Source: Dactylosporangium sp. AC04546
GTDB taxonomy: Bacteria; Actinomycetota; Actinomycetes; Mycobacteriales; Micromonosporaceae
Assembly (NCBI RefSeq): GCF_022095675.1
Contig: NZ_JAHYSG010000030.1
Location: 53,003-117,002, forward strand
Direction: 5' to 3'
DNA: 64,000 nucleotides
Both the position numbers and the translations under genes were made by a program. Below the pieces are notes generated by a model. That model was not told the DNA's origin and did no database searches. It was given only the letters and a program-made list of their open reading frames with translations. Position 1 is the first letter of the stretch. Each line of letters opens with the position of its first letter. Positions 36,791 to 46,402 of this stretch are shown here, in pieces.

Positions 36791-37423
36791 CCCGCCGCCA
36801 CGCCTGCCGCCGCCCCGCCCTCACGCGGCGGCACGGCGTGGCGATCGCGAGTGCGGGCCGTGTGAGTCGGCCGCGCTTCGTGGCTGCGAGTGTGGGCCGC
36901 GCGTGGTGGTCGCCGGTGCGGCCTCGTGCAGCCATCGTCACGCCGTGCTGGTCACGCCGTGCTGGTCACGCCGTGCTGGTCACGCCGTGCTGGTCACGCC
37001 GTGCTGGTCACGCCGTGCTGGTCACGCCGTGCTGGTCACGCCGTGCTGGTCACGCCGTGCTGGTCACGCCGCCACCCCACGTAGCCCGCCCTGACGCCGC
37101 CCTCACGCCGCCGCCCTCACGTGGCCTGCCCTCACGCCGCCGCGTTGTGGTCGTGGTGCCGCGATCGTGGAGTTGTGCGCTCTCATGTCGTGCCATTTCA
37201 GGCTCTTCCGGGACCGCAGCTCCAAGATCGGCTCGGGGCGGTGCGGCGGATGGGCGGTGGCGGTGTGGTGGCGGACGGGCTGCGGGTGCGCCGAGGTGGC
37301 GGTGGGCGATCGAAGCCGGCGGCAGGTGGGTGGTCCGGGCGACGGCCTGGGCGGGAATCTGACAGTTCGGCGTAGCGGTCCGGAGGATGTTCGGGCCGAT
37401 ACGAGCCGTGCTTGCATACTCCG
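36791..37423. other. Gene-free, very G+C-rich tract with a tandem array
   Basis: No convincing gene. Open frames here are repetitive (LVTPCWSRRAGHAV-like) or lack codon bias and ribosome binding sites. The tract holds the 14-bp array and a GC-rich spacer before the MMPL gene, whose promoter must lie near 37330-37420. Confidence 0.6.
36937..37071 (+). repeat. 14-bp tandem repeat array (9.6 copies)
   Basis: Nine identical copies of GTCACGCCGTGCTG in a row plus nine bases of a tenth. The period is not a multiple of three, so all frames are mixed and the array is non-coding. Perfect identity indicates recent expansion. Confidence 0.95.
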
Positions 37424-39493
37424 ATGTTCGCGAAACTGGGCGCGCTCGTGGATCGGTACCGGTGGCCGGTCGTTGCGGGCTGGCTCGTGCTGGTGGTGTG
37501 CGGGGGCGTCTTCGGTGGAGGGCTCTTCGACCGGCTCGAAACCACCACCACGAACCGGAGCGACAGCGAGTCGGCCGTTGCCCAGGACACCATCGACCGG
37601 ATCGCGCCTCAGGGGTCCATCGTCATCGCCGTCATCGAAGGCCGCGACGTCTACGACGGTGGGCTCAACGCGAGCGTGAGCAAGGCCGCCAACGAGATCC
37701 GGGCCATGACCGGGGTCAAGGAGGTCAACGACCTCTACACCGGGCAGGGCGGGCAGGTCGGCGCGGACAACATGAGCACCACCGTGCGGGTCGAGCTCGA
37801 CCCGCGGCTGAACGACGCCGACCGCGAGGCGCTCGAGGACCGGGTCCGGGACCGGCTCGAGATGATCGAGGCGCCCAGCGTGGTGGTCGGCGGGGACAAG
37901 ATCGCCGAGCGGGCGTTTGCCGAGCAGTCCGTCGACGACCTCGCGATCGGGGAGAGCGTGGCCTTCGTGGCGCTCCTCGTCGCGCTCGTGCTGATCTTCG
38001 GCGGAGTGGTCGCGGCCAGCCTGCCGCTCGCGGTGGCCGTCGCCGGCGTGACCGGGTCGCTGCTGCTCCTGCTCGGGCTCAGCTACGTCACCAAGGTCAG
38101 CGAGTACTCGCTCAACGTCGTCACGCTGCTCGGGATCGGGCTCGCGGTCGACTACTCGCTGCTCATCGTCGCGCGGTTCCGGGAGGAGCGGCGCACGCAC
38201 GAGCCGGGCGACGCGCTCGTCGTCGCCGTCGAGCGGTCCGGGCGGGCGGTGCTCATCTCCGGGGTCGCGGTGGCGCTGACGCTCGGCGGGCTGGCCGTGT
38301 TCGCCGAGCCGCTGCTCGCCGCGGTCGCGCTGGGCGGCGCGGCGGTCGTGGTGCTCGCGACGCTGGCCGCGCTCACGCTGGTACCGGCGCTGCTGTCTTT
38401 TGCGAAGCATCGGATCAAGGCGTCCGCCGAGCCGAAGCGCAACCTGCTCGCCCGGCTCGCGACGAAGGCGCAGGAGAAGCCAGGGCCGGTCGCGCTCGCC
38501 GTGGTGGCCGGGCTGCTCGTGCTGGCGGCGCCGCTGCTCGGCGCCAACTTCGCCAACTCCGACGCACGGGCACTGCCGCACAGCAACGAGGCGCGGCAGG
38601 CCTACGACGCCCTGCAGACGAAGTTCAACAACAACCATCCCGACGACGTCGTGGTCCTGGTCGAGGCCGGGTCGGAGCGCGCCGACGTGCGGATGTTCAT
38701 GAACCAGATCAACCAGCTCCAGCAGGACCTCTTCCGGCTGGAGGTGCGCCGCGACGTCCCCAAGGGCTGGACGGTGCTCGACCTGACGCCGAAGGGCGAG
38801 GTCGGCGGCGCGGAGTCGTACGACCTGGTCCGCAAGGTGCGCGCGGTGGCGACGCCGTTCCCGAAGTACGTCACCGGATCCGCGGCCGAAGTGGTCGACT
38901 ATCGCCAGTCGCTGGCCGGCCGCCTGCCCCTGGCCGCGCTCATCGTCCTGCTCGTGACCGTCGTGCTGCTCTTCGCGCTCACGGGATCGGTGGTCATCCC
39001 GCTCAAGGCCGTGCTGATGAACCTGCTGACCCTGCTCGCCACGCTGGGCGTGCTGGTGGCGGTGTTCCAGTGGGGCTGGGGGCAGCTGCCGCTCTTCTTC
39101 GACTCCTGGGGCGGCGTCGACCTGACGACGCCCGTGCTGCTGTTCGTATTCATCTTCGGACTCTCCATGGACTACGAGGTGTTCCTCCTTGCCCGGATCA
39201 AGGAGGAGTACGACCTGCGGCCGGACACCAACCGGGCGGTCCTGCGGGGCATCACGCGGTCCGGCCCGGTCGTCACCGCCGCCGCGATCTGCATCGGGAT
39301 CGTGTTCCTCGGCTTCACCTTCGGTGGCCTGGTCGCGGTGAAGGAGATCGGCGTCGGCATGACGGTGGCGGTGCTCATCGACGTGACTGTCGTGCGCGGT
39401 CTGCTGCTGCCGGCGCTCATGACGATGCTGGACAACTGGAACTGGTGGGCGCCCAAATTCGCGCAGCGCCGGCGCGCCGCCGTGCGGGTATAG
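37424..39493 (+). CDS. MMPL family RND transporter
   Basis: 689-aa membrane protein of the MMPL/RND-like type, which exports lipids or drugs using the proton gradient. There are two halves, each with a periplasmic loop and about six membrane helices: first helix near residues 15-37, loop to ~185, then LLGIGLAVDYSLLIVARFRE; second loop ~390-510, then FIFGLSMDYEVFLLARIKEE. The paired D-Y motifs in these helices are the family's proton-relay signature. The ATG (MFAKLGALVDRYRW) lacks a strong ribosome binding site; a TTG four codons earlier is possible. Cargo unknown. Confidence 0.92.
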   Translation: MFAKLGALVDRYRWPVVAGWLVLVVCGGVFGGGLFDRLETTTTNRSDSESAVAQDTIDRIAPQGSIVIAVIEGRDVYDGGLNASVSKAANEIRAMTGVKEVNDLYTGQGGQVGADNMSTTVRVELDPRLNDADREALEDRVRDRLEMIEAPSVVVGGDKIAERAFAEQSVDDLAIGESVAFVALLVALVLIFGGVVAASLPLAVAVAGVTGSLLLLLGLSYVTKVSEYSLNVVTLLGIGLAVDYSLLIVARFREERRTHEPGDALVVAVERSGRAVLISGVAVALTLGGLAVFAEPLLAAVALGGAAVVVLATLAALTLVPALLSFAKHRIKASAEPKRNLLARLATKAQEKPGPVALAVVAGLLVLAAPLLGANFANSDARALPHSNEARQAYDALQTKFNNNHPDDVVVLVEAGSERADVRMFMNQINQLQQDLFRLEVRRDVPKGWTVLDLTPKGEVGGAESYDLVRKVRAVATPFPKYVTGSAAEVVDYRQSLAGRLPLAALIVLLVTVVLLFALTGSVVIPLKAVLMNLLTLLATLGVLVAVFQWGWGQLPLFFDSWGGVDLTTPVLLFVFIFGLSMDYEVFLLARIKEEYDLRPDTNRAVLRGITRSGPVVTAAAICIGIVFLGFTFGGLVAVKEIGVGMTVAVLIDVTVVRGLLLPALMTMLDNWNWWAPKFAQRRRAAVRV

Positions 39494-39557
39494 ACCAGCG
39501 TCGTAGTTCTGACGCCTGGCTTCTTCGCGGGGCGCTCCGGAAGTACCCTTCCTCAAC

Positions 39558-41981
39558 ATGTCTCCAGGTCCGGATCATGATCCACGCAACGCCGGGGCCG
39601 GGTTCGCCGCAACCTTGCGGGCCCGCCGCCTGGCGCGGGGACTGACCCAGGAGGAGCTGGCCAGCCGGGCCGGCCTCGGCGTGCGCACGCTGCGCGAGCT
39701 GGAGCGCGGCCGGGTCGCCCGGCCGCAGCGCAACACCGTGTCGCTGCTGGCCGAGGCGCTGCTGCTGACCGGGCTGGAGCGCGACGACTTCCTCGCGAGC
39801 GCCTCCCGCCCGGAGGCGCCGGAGGTCCGCCCGCCGGCCCAGCGGGCGCGACCGGCATCCACGCTGCCGCTGCCCACCCACCCGCCGCTGACCGGCCGGG
39901 ACGCCGACGTCGAGGAGTTGCTGACGCTGCTCGGCGGGCCGTACGGGGCCGAGCTCATCGCCCTCGTCGGGCTGGCCGGCGTCGGCAAGACCGGCCTGGC
40001 GCACGCGGTCGCGCACCGGGTCGCGGCGACCGGTGCGACCGCCGTCTCGGTCACCGTCACGGACATCTCGCAGCCGACCGACATCTTCGCCGCCGTCGCC
40101 GCAGTGTTCGGGGTGGCCCGGGCCGAGGAGCTGGTCGAGCGGTACGCGAGCCGCCCCGCTCTGCTGGTGGTGGACGGGGTCGACCGCTCGCCCCGCGCCG
40201 CCGTCGACGCGCTGAACTGGCTGCGCTCGCGTGTGCCGTCGGTGCGGATCCTGGCGACGAGCCGGCAGCCGCTGGCCGGGGCGCTCCCCGGCGTCGTCGA
40301 CTGGCGGGTCGAGCCGCTCGACCTGCCGCCGCCCGGGTTGTCGCCGCCCGCGCTGCGGCGGGCGCCAGCCGTCGCGCTGTTCCTCGACCGGCTGCGCCAG
40401 GTGCGGCGCGAGCCGGTGGCCGACGCCGAGCTGGGCGCCGTCGCCGAGCTGGTGCGCCGGCTTGACGGGCTGCCGCTCGCGATCGAGCTCGCCGCCGCCC
40501 GCGGGCGCGTGCTGGAGCTGCCGGAGCTGCTGTCGCGGTACGGGAACCGGGTCCTGGATCTCGCCGCCACCGAGCCGGCCGGCCAGCGGCTCCGCGACGC
40601 GGTCGCGGCCAGCTACCACCTGCTCGACGAGCGGGAACAGGCGGCGCTGCGGCGGCTCTCGGTGTTCCGCGGCCGGTGGTCGGTGGAGCTCGCCGAGGCA
40701 CTGCTCGAGACCGAGGTCGACGTCGAGGCGATCCTGGACCGCCTGGTCGGCCTCGGGCTGGTCAGCGTCCGCGGGCCGGGCGACCTGCGGTTCCGGCTGC
40801 TCGACGTGGTCATGGACTTCGCCGCCGAGCTGAGCGCGAACGTCGGGGAGCTGCGCGCCGCGCGCCTGCGGCACGCCGAGGTCATCACCCGGGTCGCGGT
40901 CCGCGTCTCGGCCGACCTCGTCGGGCCGGGCAGCGCCGCCGCCGTGTCGCGGCTCGACTACCTCAACAGCGACATTCGTACGGCGCTGCGGTACACCTCG
41001 GTCCGCGAGCCCGAGATCGCGCTCCGCCTCGCGGGTGCCATTCCCCGCTGGTGCCGGCTGCGCGGGCGGGACGTAGAGGCGCGCCAGCTGCTACGGCGGC
41101 TGCTCGACGACCGGCGCACCCAGGACTGCGACCCGCTGGTCCGGGCGATCGCCCAGGTCGGTGCGGCGATGCTGGCCACCGCGCACGGCCGGGGTGTGGC
41201 CGAGCTGTGGTCGACCGAGGCCGCGCTCGAGGTGGTCGTCGCGCACGGCGACACCAACACCGAGCTGACCGCCCGCGCCCTGCTGGCCGGCATCTGGCAC
41301 GCGCTCGGCGGCACCGACGAGGCCCGGCGGCACTGCGAGGCGATGCTCGGGCTGGCGATCCGTACCGGGCGGGTCCGGGAGATCGCGGTCGCGCAGAACA
41401 ACCTCGCGTGGCACGACATCTGCGCTGGCGACCTGCCGACCGCGGCCCGGCGGCTCACCGCGGCCGGCCGGCGGGCGGCCGAGGCCGGCGACGCGCGCAT
41501 CCGGGTGCTGACCCAGGCGAACCTCGCCGAGGTGGCGCGGCTGGACGGGCGGTTCGAGGAGGCGGTCGAGCTGGGCCGGCGGGTCGCGGCCACGATTGCC
41601 GAGATCGGTGACCCGCCGCACCGGATCCGGGCGCTGGGCACGCTGGGGCTGGCGCTCGCCGAGGCCGGGCGCCCGGCGGACGCGGCGGCCGTGCTCGTGG
41701 AGTTGGCCGAGGTGCCGGGCAGCACCGGCATGACCGAGCTGATCAGTGCCTATCTGGCGATGGGACGCGGCGACCGTACCGTGGCCGCGCGCGCCTTCGA
41801 GTCCGCGGCGAACCTGCTGGCTGGTCGCGACGATGTCCGCGACGTGCTGGAGGCCCTGGTCGGGCTGGCCGCCTGCGCGGAGCCGCCGGTGCGGACCCGC
41901 GCGCTGGAGGAGCTGGACGGCCTGCGGCAGCGGGGCGGCCTGGAACTGCTGCCCCGTGAGCATCGCCTGCTCGGCCACTAG
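39558..41981 (+). CDS. XRE-type HTH plus STAND ATPase regulator
   Basis: 807-aa multidomain regulator. An XRE HTH spans residues ~15-75 (LARGLTQEELASRAGLGVRT), an NB-ARC-like ATPase follows with Walker A GLAGVGKTGL (~138-147), Walker B LLVVDGVDR and GLPLAIELAAARG, then a winged-helix region (RLSVFRGRWSVELAEALLET) and TPR-like helices to the end. Such signal-activated STAND proteins are common actinobacterial transcription regulators; the ligand and targets are unknown. No Shine-Dalgarno is seen, and TACCCT eight bases before the ATG hints at a leaderless mRNA. Confidence 0.88.
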   Translation: MSPGPDHDPRNAGAGFAATLRARRLARGLTQEELASRAGLGVRTLRELERGRVARPQRNTVSLLAEALLLTGLERDDFLASASRPEAPEVRPPAQRARPASTLPLPTHPPLTGRDADVEELLTLLGGPYGAELIALVGLAGVGKTGLAHAVAHRVAATGATAVSVTVTDISQPTDIFAAVAAVFGVARAEELVERYASRPALLVVDGVDRSPRAAVDALNWLRSRVPSVRILATSRQPLAGALPGVVDWRVEPLDLPPPGLSPPALRRAPAVALFLDRLRQVRREPVADAELGAVAELVRRLDGLPLAIELAAARGRVLELPELLSRYGNRVLDLAATEPAGQRLRDAVAASYHLLDEREQAALRRLSVFRGRWSVELAEALLETEVDVEAILDRLVGLGLVSVRGPGDLRFRLLDVVMDFAAELSANVGELRAARLRHAEVITRVAVRVSADLVGPGSAAAVSRLDYLNSDIRTALRYTSVREPEIALRLAGAIPRWCRLRGRDVEARQLLRRLLDDRRTQDCDPLVRAIAQVGAAMLATAHGRGVAELWSTEAALEVVVAHGDTNTELTARALLAGIWHALGGTDEARRHCEAMLGLAIRTGRVREIAVAQNNLAWHDICAGDLPTAARRLTAAGRRAAEAGDARIRVLTQANLAEVARLDGRFEEAVELGRRVAATIAEIGDPPHRIRALGTLGLALAEAGRPADAAAVLVELAEVPGSTGMTELISAYLAMGRGDRTVAARAFESAANLLAGRDDVRDVLEALVGLAACAEPPVRTRALEELDGLRQRGGLELLPREHRLLGH

Positions 41982-42186
41982 GGCCTGCGGAAACGGCACG
42001 GACGAAGGCCCCCCGGGGCGATGCGAACGCGCCGTCCCACCTTGCCTCGCCCGTGCCTGACCCCGAGGGGTACTGCGGTGCCTCCCCGGCGCAGGACCAT
42101 ATCCGAGGGTCGTGGGCGATATAGTGGTACATGCCGGAAATGAGGATCGAGGATCACCGAAGCTGCCGGTGGTCCTGCCGGTTCTT

Positions 42187-42669
42187 CTACGCGGCGGCGG
42201 GCTGAATGCCCGACGTGGCGCCCGGGCGCACCGCATCGCGGATGGTCCGCAGGCTGGTCAGGAGGCTGTCGAGCGCCTCCGCGGTCAGCCGGCCGGTGAA
42301 CCACTCCTCGATGAGCGCGACGTGGCCCGGGAGGACCTCATGCATCTTGGCCACGCCGGCCGGGGTCACGACCGTGAACGAGCCGCGCCGGTCGGTCGGG
42401 CAGGCCCGGCGCGTCGCCAGGCCGTCGCGCTCCAGGCGGTCGACGACCCGCGTCACGCCGCTGGTCGACAGGCCGGTCTGCGCCGCCAGGTCGGTCATCC
42501 GCAGCTCGCCGCCGGGCGAGCGGGACAACCGGACCAGCACCTCGAAGTCGACGTTGCCGAGCCCGTGCTCGCCCAGCTGGACGTTGAGCCGCGCGTTGAG
42601 CCCGGTGAAGGCCTCCACGAACAGGCCCATGGCCGTGATCCGGCCGTCTTCCAGCAGGTCGTTGCTCAC
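42187..42669 (-). CDS. MarR family transcriptional regulator
   Basis: 160-aa winged-helix MarR protein (LRMTDLAAQTGLSTSGVTRV, then RLERDGLATRRACPTDRRGS, the wing with the conserved DxR). It is divergent from yceI. The start is GTG with TAGACT (TANNNT) six bases upstream, a leaderless signature. A 12-bp palindrome in the shared promoter is its likely operator. The usual logic is repression of both genes with release by a small aromatic or oxidant; the ligand here is unknown. Confidence 0.9.
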   Translation of the reverse strand: MSNDLLEDGRITAMGLFVEAFTGLNARLNVQLGEHGLGNVDFEVLVRLSRSPGGELRMTDLAAQTGLSTSGVTRVVDRLERDGLATRRACPTDRRGSFTVVTPAGVAKMHEVLPGHVALIEEWFTGRLTAEALDSLLTSLRTIRDAVRPGATSGIQPAAA

Positions 42670-42675
42670 GACGAA

Positions 42676-42723
42676 AGTCTATCATCAAGCGCTTGACAAA
42701 CGAGACTCTGCTGAGAGTATATT
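42676..42723. promoter_or_regulatory. Divergent marR/yceI promoter with palindromic operator
   Basis: Perfect palindrome TCAAGCGCTTGA (42685-42696) overlaps TTGACA (42693-42698), the -35 of yceI, whose TATATT -10 lies at 42718-42723 (19-bp spacer). On the other strand TAGACT (42681-42676) is the marR -10. Confidence 0.7.
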
Positions 42724-42768
42724 TGCGGCGACAACCTTCTTGAAGACAGCACATCGGAGGGACTCACC

Positions 42769-43344
42769 ATGACCGCTCCCGCCAACACGCGCGAGTACAA
42801 CGGGCTCACCATCCCGACCCCGGGCAAGTTCGAGATCGACCCGGCCCACACGCGCGTCGGCTTCGTGGCCCGCCACATGATGGTCAGCAAGGTCCGCGGC
42901 GGCTTCAGCAAGGCCACCGGCACCGTCGTGATCGCCGAGGACCCGCTGCAGTCGCACGTCGACGTGACCATCGACGCCGCCAGCATCGACACCGGCGTCG
43001 CGGACCGCGACGGCCACCTGCGCAGCCCCGACTTCCTGCACGTCGAGCAGTGGCCGGCGCTCACGTTCAAGAGCACCCGCGTCATCAGCCTCTCCGGCAA
43101 CGAGTTCAAGCTCGTCGGCGACCTGACCATTCGCGACGTGACCCGCGAGGTCGAGCTTGACGTCGAGTTCGAGGGCCACGCGAAGAGCCCGTGGGGCCAG
43201 GAGGTCATCGGCTTCAGCGCCACGACCGAGATCGACCGCGAGGAGTTCGGCATCACCTGGAACCAGGCGCTGGAGACCGGCGGGGTTCTGGTCGGCAAGA
43301 AGGTGAAGATCGAAATCGGCGCCGAAGCGATCCGTCAGGCGTAA
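42769..43344 (+). CDS. YceI family lipocalin-like protein
   Basis: 191-aa YceI protein, a beta-barrel that binds long isoprenoid or amphiphilic lipids. Seen: PGKFEIDPAHTRVGFVARHM, GGFSKATGTV, SPDFLHVEQWPALTFKS and GFSATTEIDREEFGITWNQA. There is no signal peptide, unlike E. coli YceI, so it is probably cytoplasmic, as in many actinobacterial paralogues. GGAGGG precedes the ATG. Likely controlled by the divergent MarR regulator. A strong hairpin follows. Confidence 0.93.
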   Translation: MTAPANTREYNGLTIPTPGKFEIDPAHTRVGFVARHMMVSKVRGGFSKATGTVVIAEDPLQSHVDVTIDAASIDTGVADRDGHLRSPDFLHVEQWPALTFKSTRVISLSGNEFKLVGDLTIRDVTREVELDVEFEGHAKSPWGQEVIGFSATTEIDREEFGITWNQALETGGVLVGKKVKIEIGAEAIRQA

Positions 43345-43363
43345 TTTCCGACATAAGCGGTCA

Positions 43364-43396
43364 TGCAGAGGGTGGCCGAAATCTCCCACCCTCTGC
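43364..43396 (+). terminator. Terminator of yceI
   Basis: Perfect 12-bp stem TGCAGAGGGTGG/CCACCCTCTGCA with a 9-base loop, 19 bases after the stop codon. Confidence 0.8.
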
Positions 43397-43530
43397 AAGG
43401 TCTCGATCACCCTCGGCTGCACTGGTGTCCGTTTTGTCCCTAGCGGTACACCTGACCTCCTCCTAACGTGGAGAGTCCAACGAGGGGCGCCTGCGCCCCC
43501 GCACCACATGCGCCAGGGGTTGGGGACAGC

Positions 43531-45006
43531 ATGGGCCAGGACGTCACACGGGGTGTTTTCTCGCGTGAGGACCGCGCCAGATACCGCCAGAAGGTTCGGC
43601 GTTGTCTCGACGTCTTCGCCCTCATGCTCAACGACTTCAGGTTCGACTCCGACCGCCCGATGACCGGGCTGGAGATCGAGTTGAACCTCATCGACCCTGA
43701 CGCGCAGCCGGCCATGCGCAACGCCGAGGTCCTCGCCGACCTCGCCGACCCGTCGTTCCAGACCGAGTTGGGCCAGTTCAACCTGGAGATCAACGTCGCG
43801 CCGCGGGTCATCGAGGGCGACGGGCTCGACGTCTACGAGCGGGAGGTGCTGGCCAGCCTCGTCCACGCCGACGAGCGGGCCCGCAAGTCCGACGCGCAGC
43901 TCGTGCTGATCGGCATCCTGCCCACGCTGCGGCAGGAGCACGCGGTGCTGGACAACCTGTCGAACGACCCCCGCTACCGGCTGCTCAACGAGCAGATCAT
44001 CAACGCCCGCGGCGAGTACATCACGCTCGACATCCGCGGCCACGAGCGGCTCGAGGCGCAGTCCGACTCGATCGCGGCGGAGTCGGCGTGCACCAGCGTG
44101 CAGTTCCACCTCCAGGTCGCGCCCGAGGACTTCGCGCTGAACTGGAACGCCTCCCAGGCGATCGCCGGCGTGCAAGTTGCGGTCGGGGCGAACTCGCCGT
44201 ACCTCTTCGGGCGCCGGCTCTGGGCGGAGACCCGCATCGCCCTGTTCGAGCAGGCCACCGACACCCGGCCCGAGGAGCTCAAGGCCCAGGGCGTGCGCCC
44301 CCGGGTCTGGTTCGGCGAGCGCTGGATCACGTCGATCTTCGACCTGTTCGAGGAGAACGTGCGCTACTTCCCGCCGCTGCTGCCGATCACCGACGACGAG
44401 GACCCGGTGGCCGTGCTGGAGGCCGGCGGCGTGCCGCACCTCGGCGAGCTGCGGCTGCACAACGGCACGATCTACCGCTGGAACCGCCCGGTCTACGACA
44501 TCATGAACGGCCGGCCGCACCTGCGGGTCGAGAACCGGGTGCTCCCGGCCGGCCCGACGGTCGTCGACCAGGTCGCGAACGCCGCCTTCTACTTCGGGCT
44601 GGTCGGCGAGCTGGTCCAGCAGGACCGTCCGATCTGGACGCAGATGCCCTTCTCGGCGGCCGAGGAGAACTTCCACACCGCCGCCCGGGAAGGCCTCGAC
44701 GCCCGGCTCTGGTGGCCGGATGTCGGCGAGGTCAGCGCGCCCGAGCTGGTGCTCGACGAGCTGCTGCCGCTCGCGTCGGCCGGCCTCGACCGCTTCGGGG
44801 TGCTCCCGGCGACCCGAGACCGGCTGCTCGGCGTCATCGAGGGCCGCTGCCGCACCGGGCACAACGGCGCGGCCTGGCAGACCGAGATGGTGCGATCACT
44901 CGAGGACCGACATCACCTCGACCGGACGTCCGCGTTGCGGCAGATGTTGCTCCGGTACAGCGAGGGCCTGCACGCCAACGAGCCCGTGCACACCTGGCCG
45001 ATCTGA
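43531..45006 (+). CDS. GCS2-family glutamate-cysteine-ligase-like protein
   Basis: 491-aa ATP-dependent carboxylate-amine ligase of the GCS2 type. Seen: TGLEIELNLID (substrate/metal Glu), GQFNLEINVAPRVI, the ESACTSVQFHLQV segment and VGANSPYLFGRRLW. Family members make gamma-glutamyl bonds (glutathione-type ligases, or EgtA in ergothioneine synthesis). Actinobacteria use mycothiol, so the true acceptor amine is uncertain. ATG chosen at MGQDVTRG; a frame 21 codons longer is less conserved. It is convergent with the membrane-protein gene, with seven bases between stops. Confidence 0.85.
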   Translation: MGQDVTRGVFSREDRARYRQKVRRCLDVFALMLNDFRFDSDRPMTGLEIELNLIDPDAQPAMRNAEVLADLADPSFQTELGQFNLEINVAPRVIEGDGLDVYEREVLASLVHADERARKSDAQLVLIGILPTLRQEHAVLDNLSNDPRYRLLNEQIINARGEYITLDIRGHERLEAQSDSIAAESACTSVQFHLQVAPEDFALNWNASQAIAGVQVAVGANSPYLFGRRLWAETRIALFEQATDTRPEELKAQGVRPRVWFGERWITSIFDLFEENVRYFPPLLPITDDEDPVAVLEAGGVPHLGELRLHNGTIYRWNRPVYDIMNGRPHLRVENRVLPAGPTVVDQVANAAFYFGLVGELVQQDRPIWTQMPFSAAEENFHTAAREGLDARLWWPDVGEVSAPELVLDELLPLASAGLDRFGVLPATRDRLLGVIEGRCRTGHNGAAWQTEMVRSLEDRHHLDRTSALRQMLLRYSEGLHANEPVHTWPI

Positions 45007-45013
45007 CCCGGCG

Positions 45014-46402
45014 CTACTCGCTCTGGCGGCCGCGGCCCCGCTTCGGCCGGCCCGCCGGCGGCTTCGCCGGAGCGCTGTCGGTGGTCTGCTCGGGCCACAG
45101 CGGCGCCGGCGGCTTGTGACCGGAGGACGAGGTGGCCGGGGTGGGGACGGTCGGCGCCTCGTCCTCGGTGACCGTGTCCTCGGCGTAGGCCCGGTTGGCC
45201 GACTCCGACGTGTAGGTGCGGCCGGACTTCTCGCTGCTCTTGCCGTAGGCCCGGGACGGCGCATAGGCGTCGGACTCCAGGTCGGTGGCCGAGTCGAGCT
45301 CGGCCGCGCCGACGGTGACCGGCTCCTTCTTGCCCTTGTCGTTCTTCGGGCTCACCCACGGGTCGTCGCCGAGTTCCTCGCCCGCGTCCTCGCGGCGGCG
45401 CGCCTCGGCGGCGTCGGCCTCGGCCAGCGCGGACGTCCAGTCGGAGATCTCGGCGGCGTTGCGCGCGTCGCGGTTGGCGGCGGCGGCCTTGCGGGTCGCC
45501 CGGGCCTGGGCCCGCGACCCCCGCGGGCCGATCGCCGCGACGAGCACGGAGCCGGCCAGGCCGGCGATCAACGCGTAGGGCGCGATGTAGAACGCCGAGA
45601 GGTGTTGGTCGCGCTCGGTGCCCAGGGCCGGCGCGGCCAGCAGGTAGGCGAGTGCGACGAGCACCGGCCCCGCGCCGCCGGCGACGGCGACGCCCACCCG
45701 GTTGTCGCCGCGCCGGCCGGCGGGCCACGCGGCCAGGCCGCCGATGACGAGGGCCGCCGCCAGCATGAGCAGCGCTCCGGGCAGGTTGACCGTCCCGCGT
45801 ATCCAGGTGCCGTCCGCGAACTGCCAGGTGCCGAGCTGGGCGGCGGTCGCGGTCTCGCCGTCGACCCGCACGACGTCGGCGACGGCCACCACGGCGAGCG
45901 TCCACACCCAGGCCGACGTCGCGATGACGTTGGCGGCGATCGCCCGCGCGGTGAGCGCGGCGATCGCGATGATCAGGCCGACGATGATGCCGGCGACCGC
46001 GTAGCCGCCCGCCGCGAAGTAGGGCGCGGCGTTGTCGGGGCGCGGCGCCCGGGCTGGGATGGCGACCAGGGGCACGATGATGAGCGAGCCGACCGCCGCG
46101 GAGAGGGCGGTCACGACCCGCCAGGCGATCGTGAGCGCCAGACCGGCGGCACTGCCCGGGTTGGCCGGGACGGGCGCTCCGCCGGCCGCGAGCCGGTCGG
46201 CGCAGAGGGCGCCGATGACCGTCGAGGTGGCCGCGAGCCAGGCCACCCAGCCCAGGCTGCTGATCCAGACGGTGGCGCTGTCACCGGTCGGCTGCCAGGC
46301 GATGATGCCCAGTCCGTAGCCAAGACCGAGCTGCGCGGCACCCGCGCCCGCCGCGACACCGATCGCGGTAAATATTGAGGTAGCCCAGCTTCGTGCCGCC
46401 AT
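45014..46402 (-). CDS. Multi-pass membrane protein with charged cytoplasmic tail
   Basis: 462-aa integral membrane protein. About eight hydrophobic segments occupy residues 8-300 (for example WATSIFTAIGVAAGAGAAQL, GGYAVAGIIVGLIIAIAALT, FYIAPYALIAGLAGSVLVAA). After residue ~310 the tail is soluble and charged (RATRKAAAANRDARNAAEIS) and ends Pro/Ser-rich. No transporter signature is recognised. TACGCT lies seven bases before the ATG, so the message is probably leaderless. This resembles a conserved actinobacterial hypothetical; function unknown. Confidence 0.82.
   Translation of the reverse strand: MAARSWATSIFTAIGVAAGAGAAQLGLGYGLGIIAWQPTGDSATVWISSLGWVAWLAATSTVIGALCADRLAAGGAPVPANPGSAAGLALTIAWRVVTALSAAVGSLIIVPLVAIPARAPRPDNAAPYFAAGGYAVAGIIVGLIIAIAALTARAIAANVIATSAWVWTLAVVAVADVVRVDGETATAAQLGTWQFADGTWIRGTVNLPGALLMLAAALVIGGLAAWPAGRRGDNRVGVAVAGGAGPVLVALAYLLAAPALGTERDQHLSAFYIAPYALIAGLAGSVLVAAIGPRGSRAQARATRKAAAANRDARNAAEISDWTSALAEADAAEARRREDAGEELGDDPWVSPKNDKGKKEPVTVGAAELDSATDLESDAYAPSRAYGKSSEKSGRTYTSESANRAYAEDTVTEDEAPTVPTPATSSSGHKPPAPLWPEQTTDSAPAKPPAGRPKRGRGRQSE

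Noticed and set aside
36937..37071. CRISPR array
   Set aside because: Units are 14 bp and directly adjacent with no spacers, and there are no cas genes nearby; it is a simple tandem repeat.
44720..46378. Plus-strand open frame across the membrane-protein gene
   Set aside because: Shadow frame of Arg/Gly-rich composition; the minus-strand frame has clear membrane segments and a promoter.
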